Assembly (NCBI GenBank): GCA_021816165.1
Contig: JAKAYZ010000176.1
Coordinates: forward strand, 1 to 6,022
Direction: 5' to 3'
Length of the DNA: 6,022 nt
Source of the DNA: Planctomycetota bacterium
GTDB lineage: Bacteria > Planctomycetota > Phycisphaerae > WQYP01
Shown here: in pieces, positions 1-5,524 of the stretch
Numbering within the stretch: position 1 is the first letter of the stretch
Layout of the letters: every line of letters starts with the position of its first letter
Position numbers and translations under genes: made by a program
Notes under the pieces: model-generated
Told to the model about the DNA's origin: nothing
Database searches by the model: none
The model's input: the letters and a program-made list of their open reading frames with translations, nothing else

Positions 1-508
1 AAGTGTCGATTGCCCGAGCCACATCTCCGGTACCGCCCGAGCTGGTGATCCAAGGCTTCGATAAATCCGTGTTGGAAGTGATGGCCTTGTTCGGAAAGCC
101 TGCGGTGCCGATAAGGTAGTCCTTGTAGGTGGGGCTCCCCTTGCTGGTATCCTCCACCAAGGTCACCTCGGTCCCGCTGGCTCCCGTAATGGTGGGGCCG
201 CTACTGAATGAAACCGGCGAGCCGTTTGAGTCCAGCACGGTAAAGTCGATGCCGTAGATTTCCTGTAGATCGGAAGTGGTGGAGGGGGTGATGTTGTTAA
301 GCGTGACGGCTATCGTCGAGGCACTCACATTGAAAACAGCGTAGGCCTCAAACCCCGCCGAGCCGGCAGGGTTGATGGCACCGTAGCTGATCACGGTCGC
401 CTCCGCATTCTGCCCCGCTGCGGCGAGAGACAAACCGGCGGCCGCAATAGCCACCATCAGACAATGGGTTGGATGTTTACGCAGACTAACTTTTGTGTGC
501 TTGCCCAT
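1..508 (-). CDS. Secreted protein, probable PEP-CTERM family member (partial, C-terminus beyond left edge)
   Basis: This gene begins at an ATG whose A is at 508 and stays open to the window edge, giving 169 visible residues. An AGGAG ribosome-binding site at 515-519 sits six bases before the ATG and settles the start. Residues 1-15 are basic (KHTKVSLRKH) and residues 17-32 are hydrophobic and alanine-rich, ending near an AEA site at about 35-37, so a Sec signal peptide is likely. The mature part is rich in Ser, Thr, Gly and Asn, as in extracellular beta-rich proteins. Residues 55-90 follow a pattern also seen in the next gene upstream: an aromatic segment, alternating hydrophobics, Leu-x-Asn, a Thr-Pro, an Asp-Leu and Gly-x-x-Phe. 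By that similarity it probably ends in a PEP-CTERM anchor, but the C-terminus is not visible. No enzyme motif was recognised; the function is unknown. Confidence 0.85.
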   Translation of the reverse strand, partial: MGKHTKVSLRKHPTHCLMVAIAAAGLSLAAAGQNAEATVISYGAINPAGSAGFEAYAVFNVSASTIAVTLNNITPSTTSDLQEIYGIDFTVLDSNGSPVSFSSGPTITGASGTEVTLVEDTSKGSPTYKDYLIGTAGFPNKAITSNTDLSKPWITSSGGTGDVARAIDT

Positions 509-514
509 AAAACT

Positions 515-519
515 CTCCT
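515..519 (-). promoter_or_regulatory. Ribosome-binding site of the left-edge secreted protein
   Basis: AGGAG reads on the minus strand six bases before the ATG at 508. It is a strong Shine-Dalgarno match with good spacing and decides the start of a gene whose 3' end is outside the window. Confidence 0.8.
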
Positions 520-564
520 GTATAAATTTTCCGCGGCGGCATAGCCGACGGCACAGCGACCCCA

Positions 565-579
565 GCAGGCGAAGCCTGC
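565..579 (-). repeat. Perfect inverted repeat (hairpin) in the leader
   Basis: GCAGGC and GCCTGC are separated by three bases. The stem lies 57 bases before the start codon. On the minus strand the T-run (581-586) comes before the stem rather than after it, and on the plus strand the stem is followed by A residues, so it does not look like a rho-independent terminator on either strand. Confidence 0.6.
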
Positions 580-708
580 CAAAAAAGGCCGCACCAAACG
601 TCGTACTAAAAAAATGTTTCAGAAGTGAGTGTCATTAGCAACAAGGCCGCGCCCGACCATTAAACCCGGCCAAGGCGTAAAACCCGCCAACCCACCTGCG
701 GGGTCAGC

Positions 709-740
709 ACCGGTTGGAGCCGTCACCCGGCTCACCCGGT
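709..740 (-). repeat. Two-part inverted repeat containing a tandem 9-base duplication
   Basis: An outer ACCGG/CCGGT stem (709-713 with 736-740) encloses an inner GAGCC/GGCTC stem (717-721 with 729-733), with a small internal loop and a seven-base apical loop. One strand of this structure consists of two adjacent 9-base copies, TCACCCGGC at 723-731 and TCACCCGGT at 732-740 (plus-strand reading), differing only in the last base. The structure lies in the middle of the leader of the left-edge secreted-protein gene. Confidence 0.5.
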
Positions 741-790
741 TTAACTTCCTTGTTGTATGACCAATCCTTGCTCTCACTACTGGCCGGCTT

Positions 791-813
791 GGCCACCGTT
801 ACCCACGGTAGCC
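791..813 (-). repeat. Nine-pair hairpin at the 5' end of the predicted leader
   Basis: The arms at 791-799 and 805-813 are complementary over nine positions if one G-U pair is allowed, with a five-base loop. If transcription starts near 825, this stem begins about a dozen bases into the RNA, where it could protect the 5' end or form the first helix of a folded leader. Confidence 0.5.
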
Positions 814-831
814 ACCAATCCAGCAAAATAG

Positions 832-860
832 AGTATAACTCATCTACCGCGACGATTCAA
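832..860 (-). promoter_or_regulatory. Sigma70-type promoter for the left-edge secreted-protein gene
   Basis: On the minus strand a -35 box TTGAAT (855-860) is followed by exactly 17 bases and a -10 box TATACT (832-837). These match the sigma70 consensus at four and five of six positions. Transcription would start near 825. The promoter lies 89 bases after the stop codon of the upstream secreted-protein gene, so the two genes are probably separate units or only partly linked by read-through. The same layout recurs at 2131-2159. Confidence 0.6.
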
Positions 861-881
861 GAAAAATCTTTATTTTTTCTT
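859..881 (-). promoter_or_regulatory. AT-rich inverted repeat, UP-element-like, abutting the -35 box
   Basis: An 8-base perfect inverted repeat (AAGAAAAA and TTTTTCTT, seven-base loop) of almost pure A and T stands out in a GC-rich neighbourhood and touches the -35 box. A/T tracts just before -35 are typical of UP elements bound by the alpha subunit of RNA polymerase. It could also act as a weak terminator for the gene ending at 950, but its stem contains very few G-C pairs. Confidence 0.4.
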
Positions 882-949
882 CCCATTTCCTGCCCGCCCG
901 CCTGCCCATAACGGTTGCCAGCGCCCGCCATCGCACCGCGTATGCATTC

Positions 950-1801
950 CTAATTCCGTGTTCTTCCAACTGTTAGGCGCTTCAGGCCCAAGCCCGCCAG
1001 CACACCTAAAGACAGCAACAGCCATGGGGCTGGTTCGGGGGCGGCAACCGCGGCCGGCGCACCGGAAACCGTGCCGCCACCCGTGCCGTAACCAAAAGAT
1101 ACCCCGTTGATGGCGTCTGAACTTTGCAGGCCGGGGATGGTGAAATCAAAAAATATCGGCCCGGCCAGCACGGGGTCTGCACCCGATACGCTGCCTGTAT
1201 TGGAAAAATATTGATAGCCAGAGGCGTCGGCCGCCGGGCCCAGGCGGTCGCCGGGGCCGGTCGCTCCTGCATCGCTGACCAGAGCATACTGCCCGCCGGT
1301 CTGGCTTATCGTCCATGGAAACGGCAATTGCGACGCCAACTCCGGTGATCCGGTGGAAGTTGAAAAGGGGGACAGACCGGTAACTTGTGTCGGCCCCGTC
1401 AGCCCGCTGCCCGAAAAGCTCCACACATAGGGGGCGGACGTCTGCCCGGCTGCCGCACTTGGCCCGTGCGGCGCAGCAACCAGCGGCGTCTGGCCGGCGG
1501 TGGCTATGCTGAAGCTAACACCGCTGATTAAATCATTAACCGAATCGGGTGTGGAATCATTGATCAATTCCACCTGCAAATTACCATCAGCGCTGCTGGT
1601 CAGGTAGGTAAAAAATGCCCGGCCGGTAATGTCGTGCGCATCGCCCACGGCCGTGCTGGGCAGATAATATTGCGCCATCAGATTGTCGGCCGCCGCCGCA
1701 CCGGTATTCCACAGGCTTGCCCCGCTGGCTGCCAGCAGGCCGGCCGCCAGCATTGTTCGGTATCGCCGTGCGGACATGTTTTTGCTGGATGACATAAACA
1801 T
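950..1801 (-). CDS. Secreted PEP-CTERM sorting domain protein, function unknown
   Basis: The protein is 283 residues. I place the start at the ATG at 1801 because a GGAG (1809-1812) lies seven bases before it; an upstream in-frame ATG at 1927 would add 42 arginine- and proline-rich residues in front of the signal peptide and has no such support. Residues 9-38 form a signal peptide: a basic SARRYR stretch, the hydrophobic run MLAAGLLAASGASL, then an alanine-rich cleavage region. The mature part is rich in Gly, Ser, Thr and Ala and has no cysteine. The C-terminus is a classic PEP-CTERM signal: Pro-Glu-Pro at 255-257, a hydrophobic helix at about 260-273 and basic residues (KR at 274-275, then R280 and R282). 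In this family an exosortase recognises the PEP motif and processes the protein at the envelope; none is in the window. Residues 61-100 resemble the N-terminal part of the left-edge protein. The biological role is not recognisable. Confidence 0.9.
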   Translation of the reverse strand: MFMSSSKNMSARRYRTMLAAGLLAASGASLWNTGAAAADNLMAQYYLPSTAVGDAHDITGRAFFTYLTSSADGNLQVELINDSTPDSVNDLISGVSFSIATAGQTPLVAAPHGPSAAAGQTSAPYVWSFSGSGLTGPTQVTGLSPFSTSTGSPELASQLPFPWTISQTGGQYALVSDAGATGPGDRLGPAADASGYQYFSNTGSVSGADPVLAGPIFFDFTIPGLQSSDAINGVSFGYGTGGGTVSGAPAAVAAPEPAPWLLLSLGVLAGLGLKRLTVGRTRN

Positions 1802-1808
1802 CTTAAAT

Positions 1809-1812
1809 CTCC
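1809..1812 (-). promoter_or_regulatory. Ribosome-binding site that decides the start of the PEP-CTERM gene
   Basis: GGAG reads on the minus strand seven bases before the ATG at 1801 and 13 bases before another in-frame ATG at 1795. Spacing favours 1801 and argues against the longer reading frame opening at 1927. Confidence 0.7.
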
Positions 1813-1832
1813 ATTCAAACAGGTAACCTGCC

Positions 1833-1858
1833 GGGCACCCCCGCGGTCGCGGGTGCCC
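1833..1858 (-). repeat. GC-rich hairpin just upstream of the ribosome-binding site
   Basis: GGGCACCC (1833-1840) and GGGTGCCC (1851-1858) are perfect inverted 8-base arms around a ten-base centre that can itself pair (CCGC with GCGG, with rearrangement). The stem ends about 20 bases before GGAG at 1809-1812, with the CAGGT/ACCTG palindrome between them. It does not cover the ribosome-binding site and has no T-run after it, so a role in translation or RNA stability is more plausible than termination. Confidence 0.55.
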
Positions 1859-1912
1859 CCACCCGCCGAAGCGTTTTGAGAAAATTGCAGAAACCGTCGC
1901 CAATCGACCGCG

Positions 1913-1939
1913 TTTCGGCGGTGCCACCCCCGCCCGAAA
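1913..1939 (-). repeat. Inverted repeat with one bulged base in the leader
   Basis: TTTCGGCGG at 1913-1921 (plus-strand reading) is complementary to the segment at 1930-1939 over nine positions if one extra C there is bulged. The loop is eight bases. It is one of the stronger potential stems within the leader of the PEP-CTERM gene. Confidence 0.5.
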
Positions 1940-2130
1940 AATATGCCGCGCCCGTTGCGTGCGGTTCTATCATGGCATAACCGACGGCACCCGCTGGCGA
2001 TCTATTAAATCGCATTCCGTGGCCGCCGTGGTTTTCAAACTCGGAAGCGCTGTGTGAGATTTGCCGACCCCGTAAAAGACGGGCATCTGACGGCCGCATC
2101 CGTGGCGTTCTCGCTTCCATACGAATGCAT

Positions 2131-2159
2131 ACAATACGCACGGGCCAATGAGGCGTCAA
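2131..2159 (-). promoter_or_regulatory. Sigma70-type promoter for the PEP-CTERM gene
   Basis: On the minus strand a -35 box TTGACG (2154-2159) is followed by a 17-base spacer and a -10 box TATTGT (2131-2136), matching the consensus at five and four of six positions. It lies 53 bases past the rodA stop codon and would start RNA near 2124. This argues that the PEP-CTERM gene is a separate transcription unit from mrdA-rodA. Confidence 0.55.
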
Positions 2160-2180
2160 GAAAAAAATATTTACATTTGA
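2160..2180 (-). promoter_or_regulatory. AT-rich UP-like tract upstream of the PEP-CTERM promoter
   Basis: In the gene's direction the tract reads TAAATATTTTTTTC directly before the -35 box, in a GC-rich setting. The equivalent tract at the other secreted-protein promoter reads TAAAGATTTTTC. The run of seven T also follows the end of rodA, but no solid GC stem precedes it, so a terminator is not supported. Confidence 0.4.
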
Positions 2181-2212
2181 TGGTCGCACCGCCCATAACC
2201 GTCTTGGCGCGG

Positions 2213-3430
2213 CTATTCGGACCGCGAAGAAAGGATCAACCGCCGGTCGCGCAGGGCAACATTAAGTATCAGCGATGTGGCCAGCATATCCGCCACCATG
2301 GCACTGCCGCCGTACGACATAAATGGCAGCGTAATGCCGACAACGGGAATGATGCCGGTCGTCATGCCGATGTTAATCGTGGCTTGAGTAATGATCATGG
2401 TGCTTAGTCCCACCACCATCACCCGGCCCATGGCGTCGTTGCTGTTATCGGCGATTTCCAGGCAGGCGGCAAAAAACAGGGTGTAAAGCACAATAATAAT
2501 CAGCCCGCCGGCAAGGCCAAACTGGCTTGCCACCACCGCAAATATGAAATCATTGGACGCCTCGGGCAAAAGTCCGTGGCGGATGGCCGTGGTACCCCGC
2601 AAGCCCTGACCGGTGAGGCCACCGCTGCCTTCGGCAATTTCACTTTGCTGCTTCTGGTAAAGGTTGCCGTTAAGCTGATGGGCAGTGGGTTTGTGAAAGG
2701 TGAACATGGACAATATGCGCTGCTGCTGATAGTGATGCAGGAATGGGTAGCAGCCGGGCGCGACAGCCAGGGCGATCAGGGCGATGGCGACGAGATGGCG
2801 CAGGCGGGCACCGGCCGATATCAGCATGGCATAAAGCACCACGGGGAACATGAGCGCGGTGCCTAGATCCGGCTCTATGACAATCAGGCCCACCGGGATC
2901 GCCATAAGCATAAACGGCACCAGCAGCGAATTGATCTTCTGCATATCGCGCCCATGGCGTACATACCATGATATGACCAGAACAAAACCGATCTTCGCCA
3001 GTTCGCTGGGTTGGATATCAAAACCTCCGGGCAGAATAAACCAGCGATGGCTTCCCTTAATGGCGGGGGCAAAACGCACGGCCACCAGCAGCAGAACCGT
3101 AAACGCAAAGATGGCCGGTGCCCAGGTGACAATCTGCCGGGGCTTGGGCACCATCGCCAGCAGCAATACCGCCAGCCCCACAAGGATGTGGATTTCCTGC
3201 CGCCACAGCAGCCCCCGCCCGCAAATATGGACGGCAACCAGACTCGCGGAACAGAGAATGAGGATCGTCAGGAGCATAAGCCATGCGACGCGGCTGGCGA
3301 CCAGTCGCGGCACCACCTGGGTATAGACTTTTTGTAGAAGCGTCGGTGGCGGGCCGTTGCCGGAACCATCCGCAGATACGGTGCCGGCCAGCGGAGGGGC
3401 AATGATGCTTTCCCGTTTTTCCCGCTTCAT
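2213..3430 (-). CDS. rodA: RodA, peptidoglycan glycosyltransferase of the elongasome (SEDS family)
   Basis: RodA is a polytopic membrane glycosyltransferase that polymerises lipid II into glycan strands for side-wall growth, working with PBP2. The 405-residue protein has many hydrophobic segments (for example about 47-69, 80-94, 104-120, 147-156, 169-185, 297-322 and 336-349). SEDS signatures are clear: QPSELAK at 140-146, EPDLGTA at 186-192, YQQQRIL at 234-240, LPEASNDFIFAVV at 288-300 with D294 at the position of the family's essential aspartate, and GIIPVVGITLPFMSYGGS at 359-376. The start at 3430 overlaps the mrdA stop by one base (TGATG), with GAGG at 3436-3439 as ribosome-binding site; an earlier in-frame ATG at 3586 would lie deep inside mrdA and add a non-membrane, arginine-rich extension. 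About 45 N-terminal residues before the first membrane segment look cytoplasmic; E. coli RodA is about 370 residues. FtsW is the alternative, but pairing with PBP2 supports RodA. Confidence 0.93.
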   Translation of the reverse strand: MKREKRESIIAPPLAGTVSADGSGNGPPPTLLQKVYTQVVPRLVASRVAWLMLLTILILCSASLVAVHICGRGLLWRQEIHILVGLAVLLLAMVPKPRQIVTWAPAIFAFTVLLLVAVRFAPAIKGSHRWFILPGGFDIQPSELAKIGFVLVISWYVRHGRDMQKINSLLVPFMLMAIPVGLIVIEPDLGTALMFPVVLYAMLISAGARLRHLVAIALIALAVAPGCYPFLHHYQQQRILSMFTFHKPTAHQLNGNLYQKQQSEIAEGSGGLTGQGLRGTTAIRHGLLPEASNDFIFAVVASQFGLAGGLIIIVLYTLFFAACLEIADNSNDAMGRVMVVGLSTMIITQATINIGMTTGIIPVVGITLPFMSYGGSAMVADMLATSLILNVALRDRRLILSSRSE

Positions 3431-3439
3431 CAATGCCTC
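3428..3439 (-). promoter_or_regulatory. mrdA-rodA junction: TGATG overlap with internal ribosome-binding site
   Basis: The mrdA stop (TGA, 3432-3430) and rodA start (ATG, 3430-3428) share one base, and GAGG at 3436-3439 lies five bases before the ATG, inside the last mrdA codons. This arrangement is typical of translational coupling and shows the two genes are read from one mRNA. Confidence 0.75.
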
Positions 3440-5490
3440 ATCCGAGGTAAATATCCGCGTGCCTGCATATCGAGCATGCACTGCCGGACGATGGGTGCGG
3501 CGGTGGCCCCGCCTTCGCCGCCCATTTCCACCATTCCCACCACAACGTAACGGGGGTCGCCGGATGGGGCAAAACCCACAAACCACCCGTCGTCGCCTTT
3601 AATGATCGTCATTTTACCGTTCACTTTTTTTGCTTCGCGCGTCTGGGCAGTACCGGTTTTGCCCGATGCGTCAATACCACTTCCGCCGACCACGGGGGCC
3701 GTTCCCCGGGCACCATGCGTCACCAGATACATCCCCTGCCGCACCGCCGTGAGTGCCGATGGGTTCAAATAAAAACGGCGCGGCTTGGGGTGCCGCATGC
3801 CGCGGATAAGAATCGGTGGCATCCAGATTCCGCCGCGCAGCATGGCGGTGTAGGCGTTGGCCATCTGCAGCGGCGTCACCGCCATGGGGCCTTGCCCAAT
3901 GCCCATAAATATGGAATTGATGCGCTGGGTCTGCGTCTCAGGGCCCAGCCGCGGTGTTGGCAGCATGCCGGCCGATTCGTCCGGCAGACCAATACCGGTG
4001 GGGGACCCAAGCCCATAGCTGCGGTAGGTGTGCACCACCTGATTAAATCCCAGCCTCATACCCACGGTGTAAAAATAGACATCGCAGGATTCTTCAATGG
4101 CGTGTACCACATCAATAGGCCCGTGCCCATACGGATACGCCCAGCACCGAAAGATATTGGGATGACCGGGAAATAAATAGCCCCGACAGTCGATAATCGT
4201 TTGCGGCGTGATGATATGGTGGGTCAGGGCAAAGGCCGCCTCCAACGGCTTGACAATGCTGCCGGGCGGAAACACGCCGGAATCCACGCGGTCCAGCAGG
4301 GGATGATTGGGCTGCCGCAGGATTTTGGCATAATGGCGATGAAAACCGTTCAGGTTGTATGACGGCAGCGAAAGCATCACCAGCACGCGATTGGTATGAA
4401 TCGACATCGCCACGAGTGCCATGGGGTGAATCTGGCCATTAATAAGCAGCATGGGATGGGCGGGGTTCATAATTTGCTGCACGAGTTGTTTTTCAAGATC
4501 GGCGTCGATTGTCAACGTAACTCGGTGGCCGGGAATCGGTTTGCGGTAGTCCATATTAAGTGGTTTGCCGTCAAGGTCCACAACACCCACGCCGCGCGTT
4601 CCGCGCAGTTGCTTTTCGCACGCCGCCTCCACCCCCGATCCGCCCATTAAATCACCGGGCAGATAGCCACTTAAATTGCCCTTCGAGTCACGCAGTGAAC
4701 CGGTTAAAAAGTGCGGCAGGCGGAACGGGTCGGACCGCACGGCCGGTGCGGTCACCGGTTGCATCGAGCCGATCATCTGGGCCGAGATGGAATTAAACGG
4801 ATACACCCGATGCGTGCTCGAGACAATCACAATGCCGGGGTATTGGCGTGCATGCTTGGCCAGATAAAAAGCCACTTGGCGCGAGATATCCGGCACGATG
4901 GTGTGGGCCTCGCGGTCCTCGGCCAGATCCAGACTGTTGGCTTGCGCCAGTTGCATGTCCAAATCGGCAGGCGAACCCCCAAAATGGGCGTGTTTTTGCC
5001 GGTAACGATAAACCCAGACATCCTGCCGCAGTATTTGCATCCGGGCGCGGATGGTGTCAAACGCGGAAAGCACGGTGGACAACGGCAGCTTGCACAGGGC
5101 GGCAATCCGCTGCGGCATAAGCACCAGGCGATGGACAATCCTGCGCCGTTCAGATCCTAAATGGGCAATGATGGCCGATCGCGTTTTATATTGTTTTTCC
5201 AATCGGCGCAGCGCGGTGTCGGTTATCCATTGGCGGTCGCGATTCATCGCCTGGTAATTGATGGATAAATTGTAACATGGCTCATCCACGGCCAGTATCC
5301 GGCCGAAGCGGTCTACAATCGGCCCGCGCATGGTCGGGATGATGTAGTGGCGGTAGGCAAAACTGCGCGATTTATCCCGCCACTGCGTGGATTCAAATGC
5401 CTGAAGCTGCGCCAGCCGCACCGCGATAATAAGCATGCCCAGCAGTACGACGGATAAAAGAAAAAATAGGCGAACACGCACCATGGCCAT
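3430..5490 (-). CDS. mrdA: Penicillin-binding protein 2, elongasome transpeptidase
   Basis: PBP2 is the class B transpeptidase that cross-links peptidoglycan made by RodA during cell elongation; it is anchored in the inner membrane with its catalytic part in the periplasm. The 686-residue protein has one N-terminal membrane segment (about 7-27), then RGPIVDRFGRILA (55-67), which opens the pedestal region, and the GSGVEAACEKQLRG block (284-297). The transpeptidase domain holds the catalytic SIVK (S411, K414), the second motif S468-C-D470 and KTGTAQ (611-616); an Asp in the second motif is usual for PBP2. C435, C449, H455 and C469 are spaced like the zinc ligands reported for PBP2. It is somewhat longer than the 633-residue E. 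coli protein, mostly through extra sequence at about 95-200. The ATG at 5490 has AAGG (5496-5499) five bases before it; ATG at 5484 is also possible. It overlaps rodA by one base. Confidence 0.95.
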   Translation of the reverse strand: MAMVRVRLFFLLSVVLLGMLIIAVRLAQLQAFESTQWRDKSRSFAYRHYIIPTMRGPIVDRFGRILAVDEPCYNLSINYQAMNRDRQWITDTALRRLEKQYKTRSAIIAHLGSERRRIVHRLVLMPQRIAALCKLPLSTVLSAFDTIRARMQILRQDVWVYRYRQKHAHFGGSPADLDMQLAQANSLDLAEDREAHTIVPDISRQVAFYLAKHARQYPGIVIVSSTHRVYPFNSISAQMIGSMQPVTAPAVRSDPFRLPHFLTGSLRDSKGNLSGYLPGDLMGGSGVEAACEKQLRGTRGVGVVDLDGKPLNMDYRKPIPGHRVTLTIDADLEKQLVQQIMNPAHPMLLINGQIHPMALVAMSIHTNRVLVMLSLPSYNLNGFHRHYAKILRQPNHPLLDRVDSGVFPPGSIVKPLEAAFALTHHIITPQTIIDCRGYLFPGHPNIFRCWAYPYGHGPIDVVHAIEESCDVYFYTVGMRLGFNQVVHTYRSYGLGSPTGIGLPDESAGMLPTPRLGPETQTQRINSIFMGIGQGPMAVTPLQMANAYTAMLRGGIWMPPILIRGMRHPKPRRFYLNPSALTAVRQGMYLVTHGARGTAPVVGGSGIDASGKTGTAQTREAKKVNGKMTIIKGDDGWFVGFAPSGDPRYVVVGMVEMGGEGGATAAPIVRQCMLDMQARGYLPRMRH

Positions 5491-5502
5491 CCTGACCTTA
5501 AG

Positions 5503-5520
5503 CTGCCAACTCGCTGGCAG
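5503..5520 (-). promoter_or_regulatory. Inverted repeat upstream of mrdA, possible operator or leader hairpin
   Basis: CTGCCA and TGGCAG form perfect 6-base arms separated by six bases, in the gap between the LysR-type gene and mrdA. The repeat ends 12 bases before the mrdA start and overlaps the end of a possible -10 box (5519-5524). The position suits a repressor site or a small 5' hairpin. No T-run follows it, so it is not a standard terminator for the LysR-type gene. Confidence 0.4.
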
Positions 5521-5524
5521 TATA
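5519..5524 (-). promoter_or_regulatory. Possible -10 box for mrdA-rodA
   Basis: TATACT reads on the minus strand about 29 bases before the mrdA ATG and matches the -10 consensus at five of six positions. No good -35 hexamer is found 16-18 bases further upstream, so this promoter is either dependent on an activator or not real; transcription could also enter from the LysR-type gene. Confidence 0.3.

Larger units (their letters stand above)
509..831 (-). promoter_or_regulatory. Long structured 5' leader of the left-edge secreted-protein gene
   Basis: These 323 bases lie between the predicted -10 box and the ATG, and contain no credible coding sequence. In the gene's direction several inverted repeats follow one another. 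The first is a 9-pair stem with one G-U pair at 791-813 (loop of five). The second is a two-part stem at 709-740. The third is a short GGCG/CGCC stem at 674-688. The fourth is a perfect 6-pair GCAGGC/GCCTGC stem with a three-base loop at 565-579. T-runs of seven (608-614) and six (581-586) occur, but neither follows a stem directly, so they do not form ordinary terminators. A 17-base sequence at 538-554 recurs in the leader of the next secreted-protein gene. The leader could be a cis-regulatory RNA, or simply a long untranslated region; I did not match it to a known riboswitch class. Confidence 0.45.
1802..2130 (-). promoter_or_regulatory. Long structured 5' leader of the PEP-CTERM gene
   Basis: These 329 bases separate the predicted -10 box from the ATG. 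No convincing gene is present, although an open frame of low-complexity composition crosses them. Inverted repeats seen in the gene's direction include CCCGT/ACGGG with a five-base loop (2069-2083), a nine-pair stem with one bulged base (1913-1939), a very GC-rich stem just before the ribosome-binding site (1833-1858), and a short CAGGT/ACCTG palindrome (1820-1830). The length and organisation closely match the leader at 509-831, and a 17-base sequence at 1974-1990 is shared with it at 16 of 17 positions. A cis-acting RNA is possible, but no known class was recognised. Confidence 0.45.

Noticed and set aside
619..660. 13-residue leader peptide on the minus strand followed by a T-run
   Set aside because: No clear ribosome-binding site, no run of a regulatory codon, and no stem before the T7 tract at 608-614, so an attenuator is not supported.
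509..700. Cyclic-di-GMP (GEMM) riboswitch in the leader
   Set aside because: The diagnostic GACGCAAAGCC core and the paired GNRA loop-receptor stems are absent; only a loose GC-rich likeness near 538-554 remains.
690..815. Resemblance to 5S rRNA (a GGTGGCTA start and a GGAAGTTAA segment on the minus strand)
   Set aside because: The distance between the two segments is too long, the CCGAAC core is missing and the ends do not pair; a chance likeness.
714..911. Plus-strand open frame of 65 codons
   Set aside because: It runs antisense across the leader, promoter and AT tract of the left-edge gene, with no ribosome-binding site or recognisable protein features.
1802..1927. Upstream start at 1927 for the PEP-CTERM gene
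   Set aside because: It would place 42 Arg/Pro/Gly-rich residues before the signal peptide; the ATG at 1801 has a well-placed GGAG and the signal peptide follows directly.
1815..2189. Open reading frame of 124 codons on the minus strand crossing the PEP-CTERM leader
   Set aside because: Its first codons overlap the -35 region of the predicted promoter, composition is Arg/Gly/Ala-rich as expected of GC-rich non-coding DNA, there is no ribosome-binding site, and the next in-frame ATG (2120) would be almost at the RNA 5' end.
2160..2212. Rho-independent terminator after rodA
   Set aside because: There is a T7 run, but only a four-pair ATGG/CCAT stem precedes it at a distance; the T-run fits better as part of an UP-like tract.
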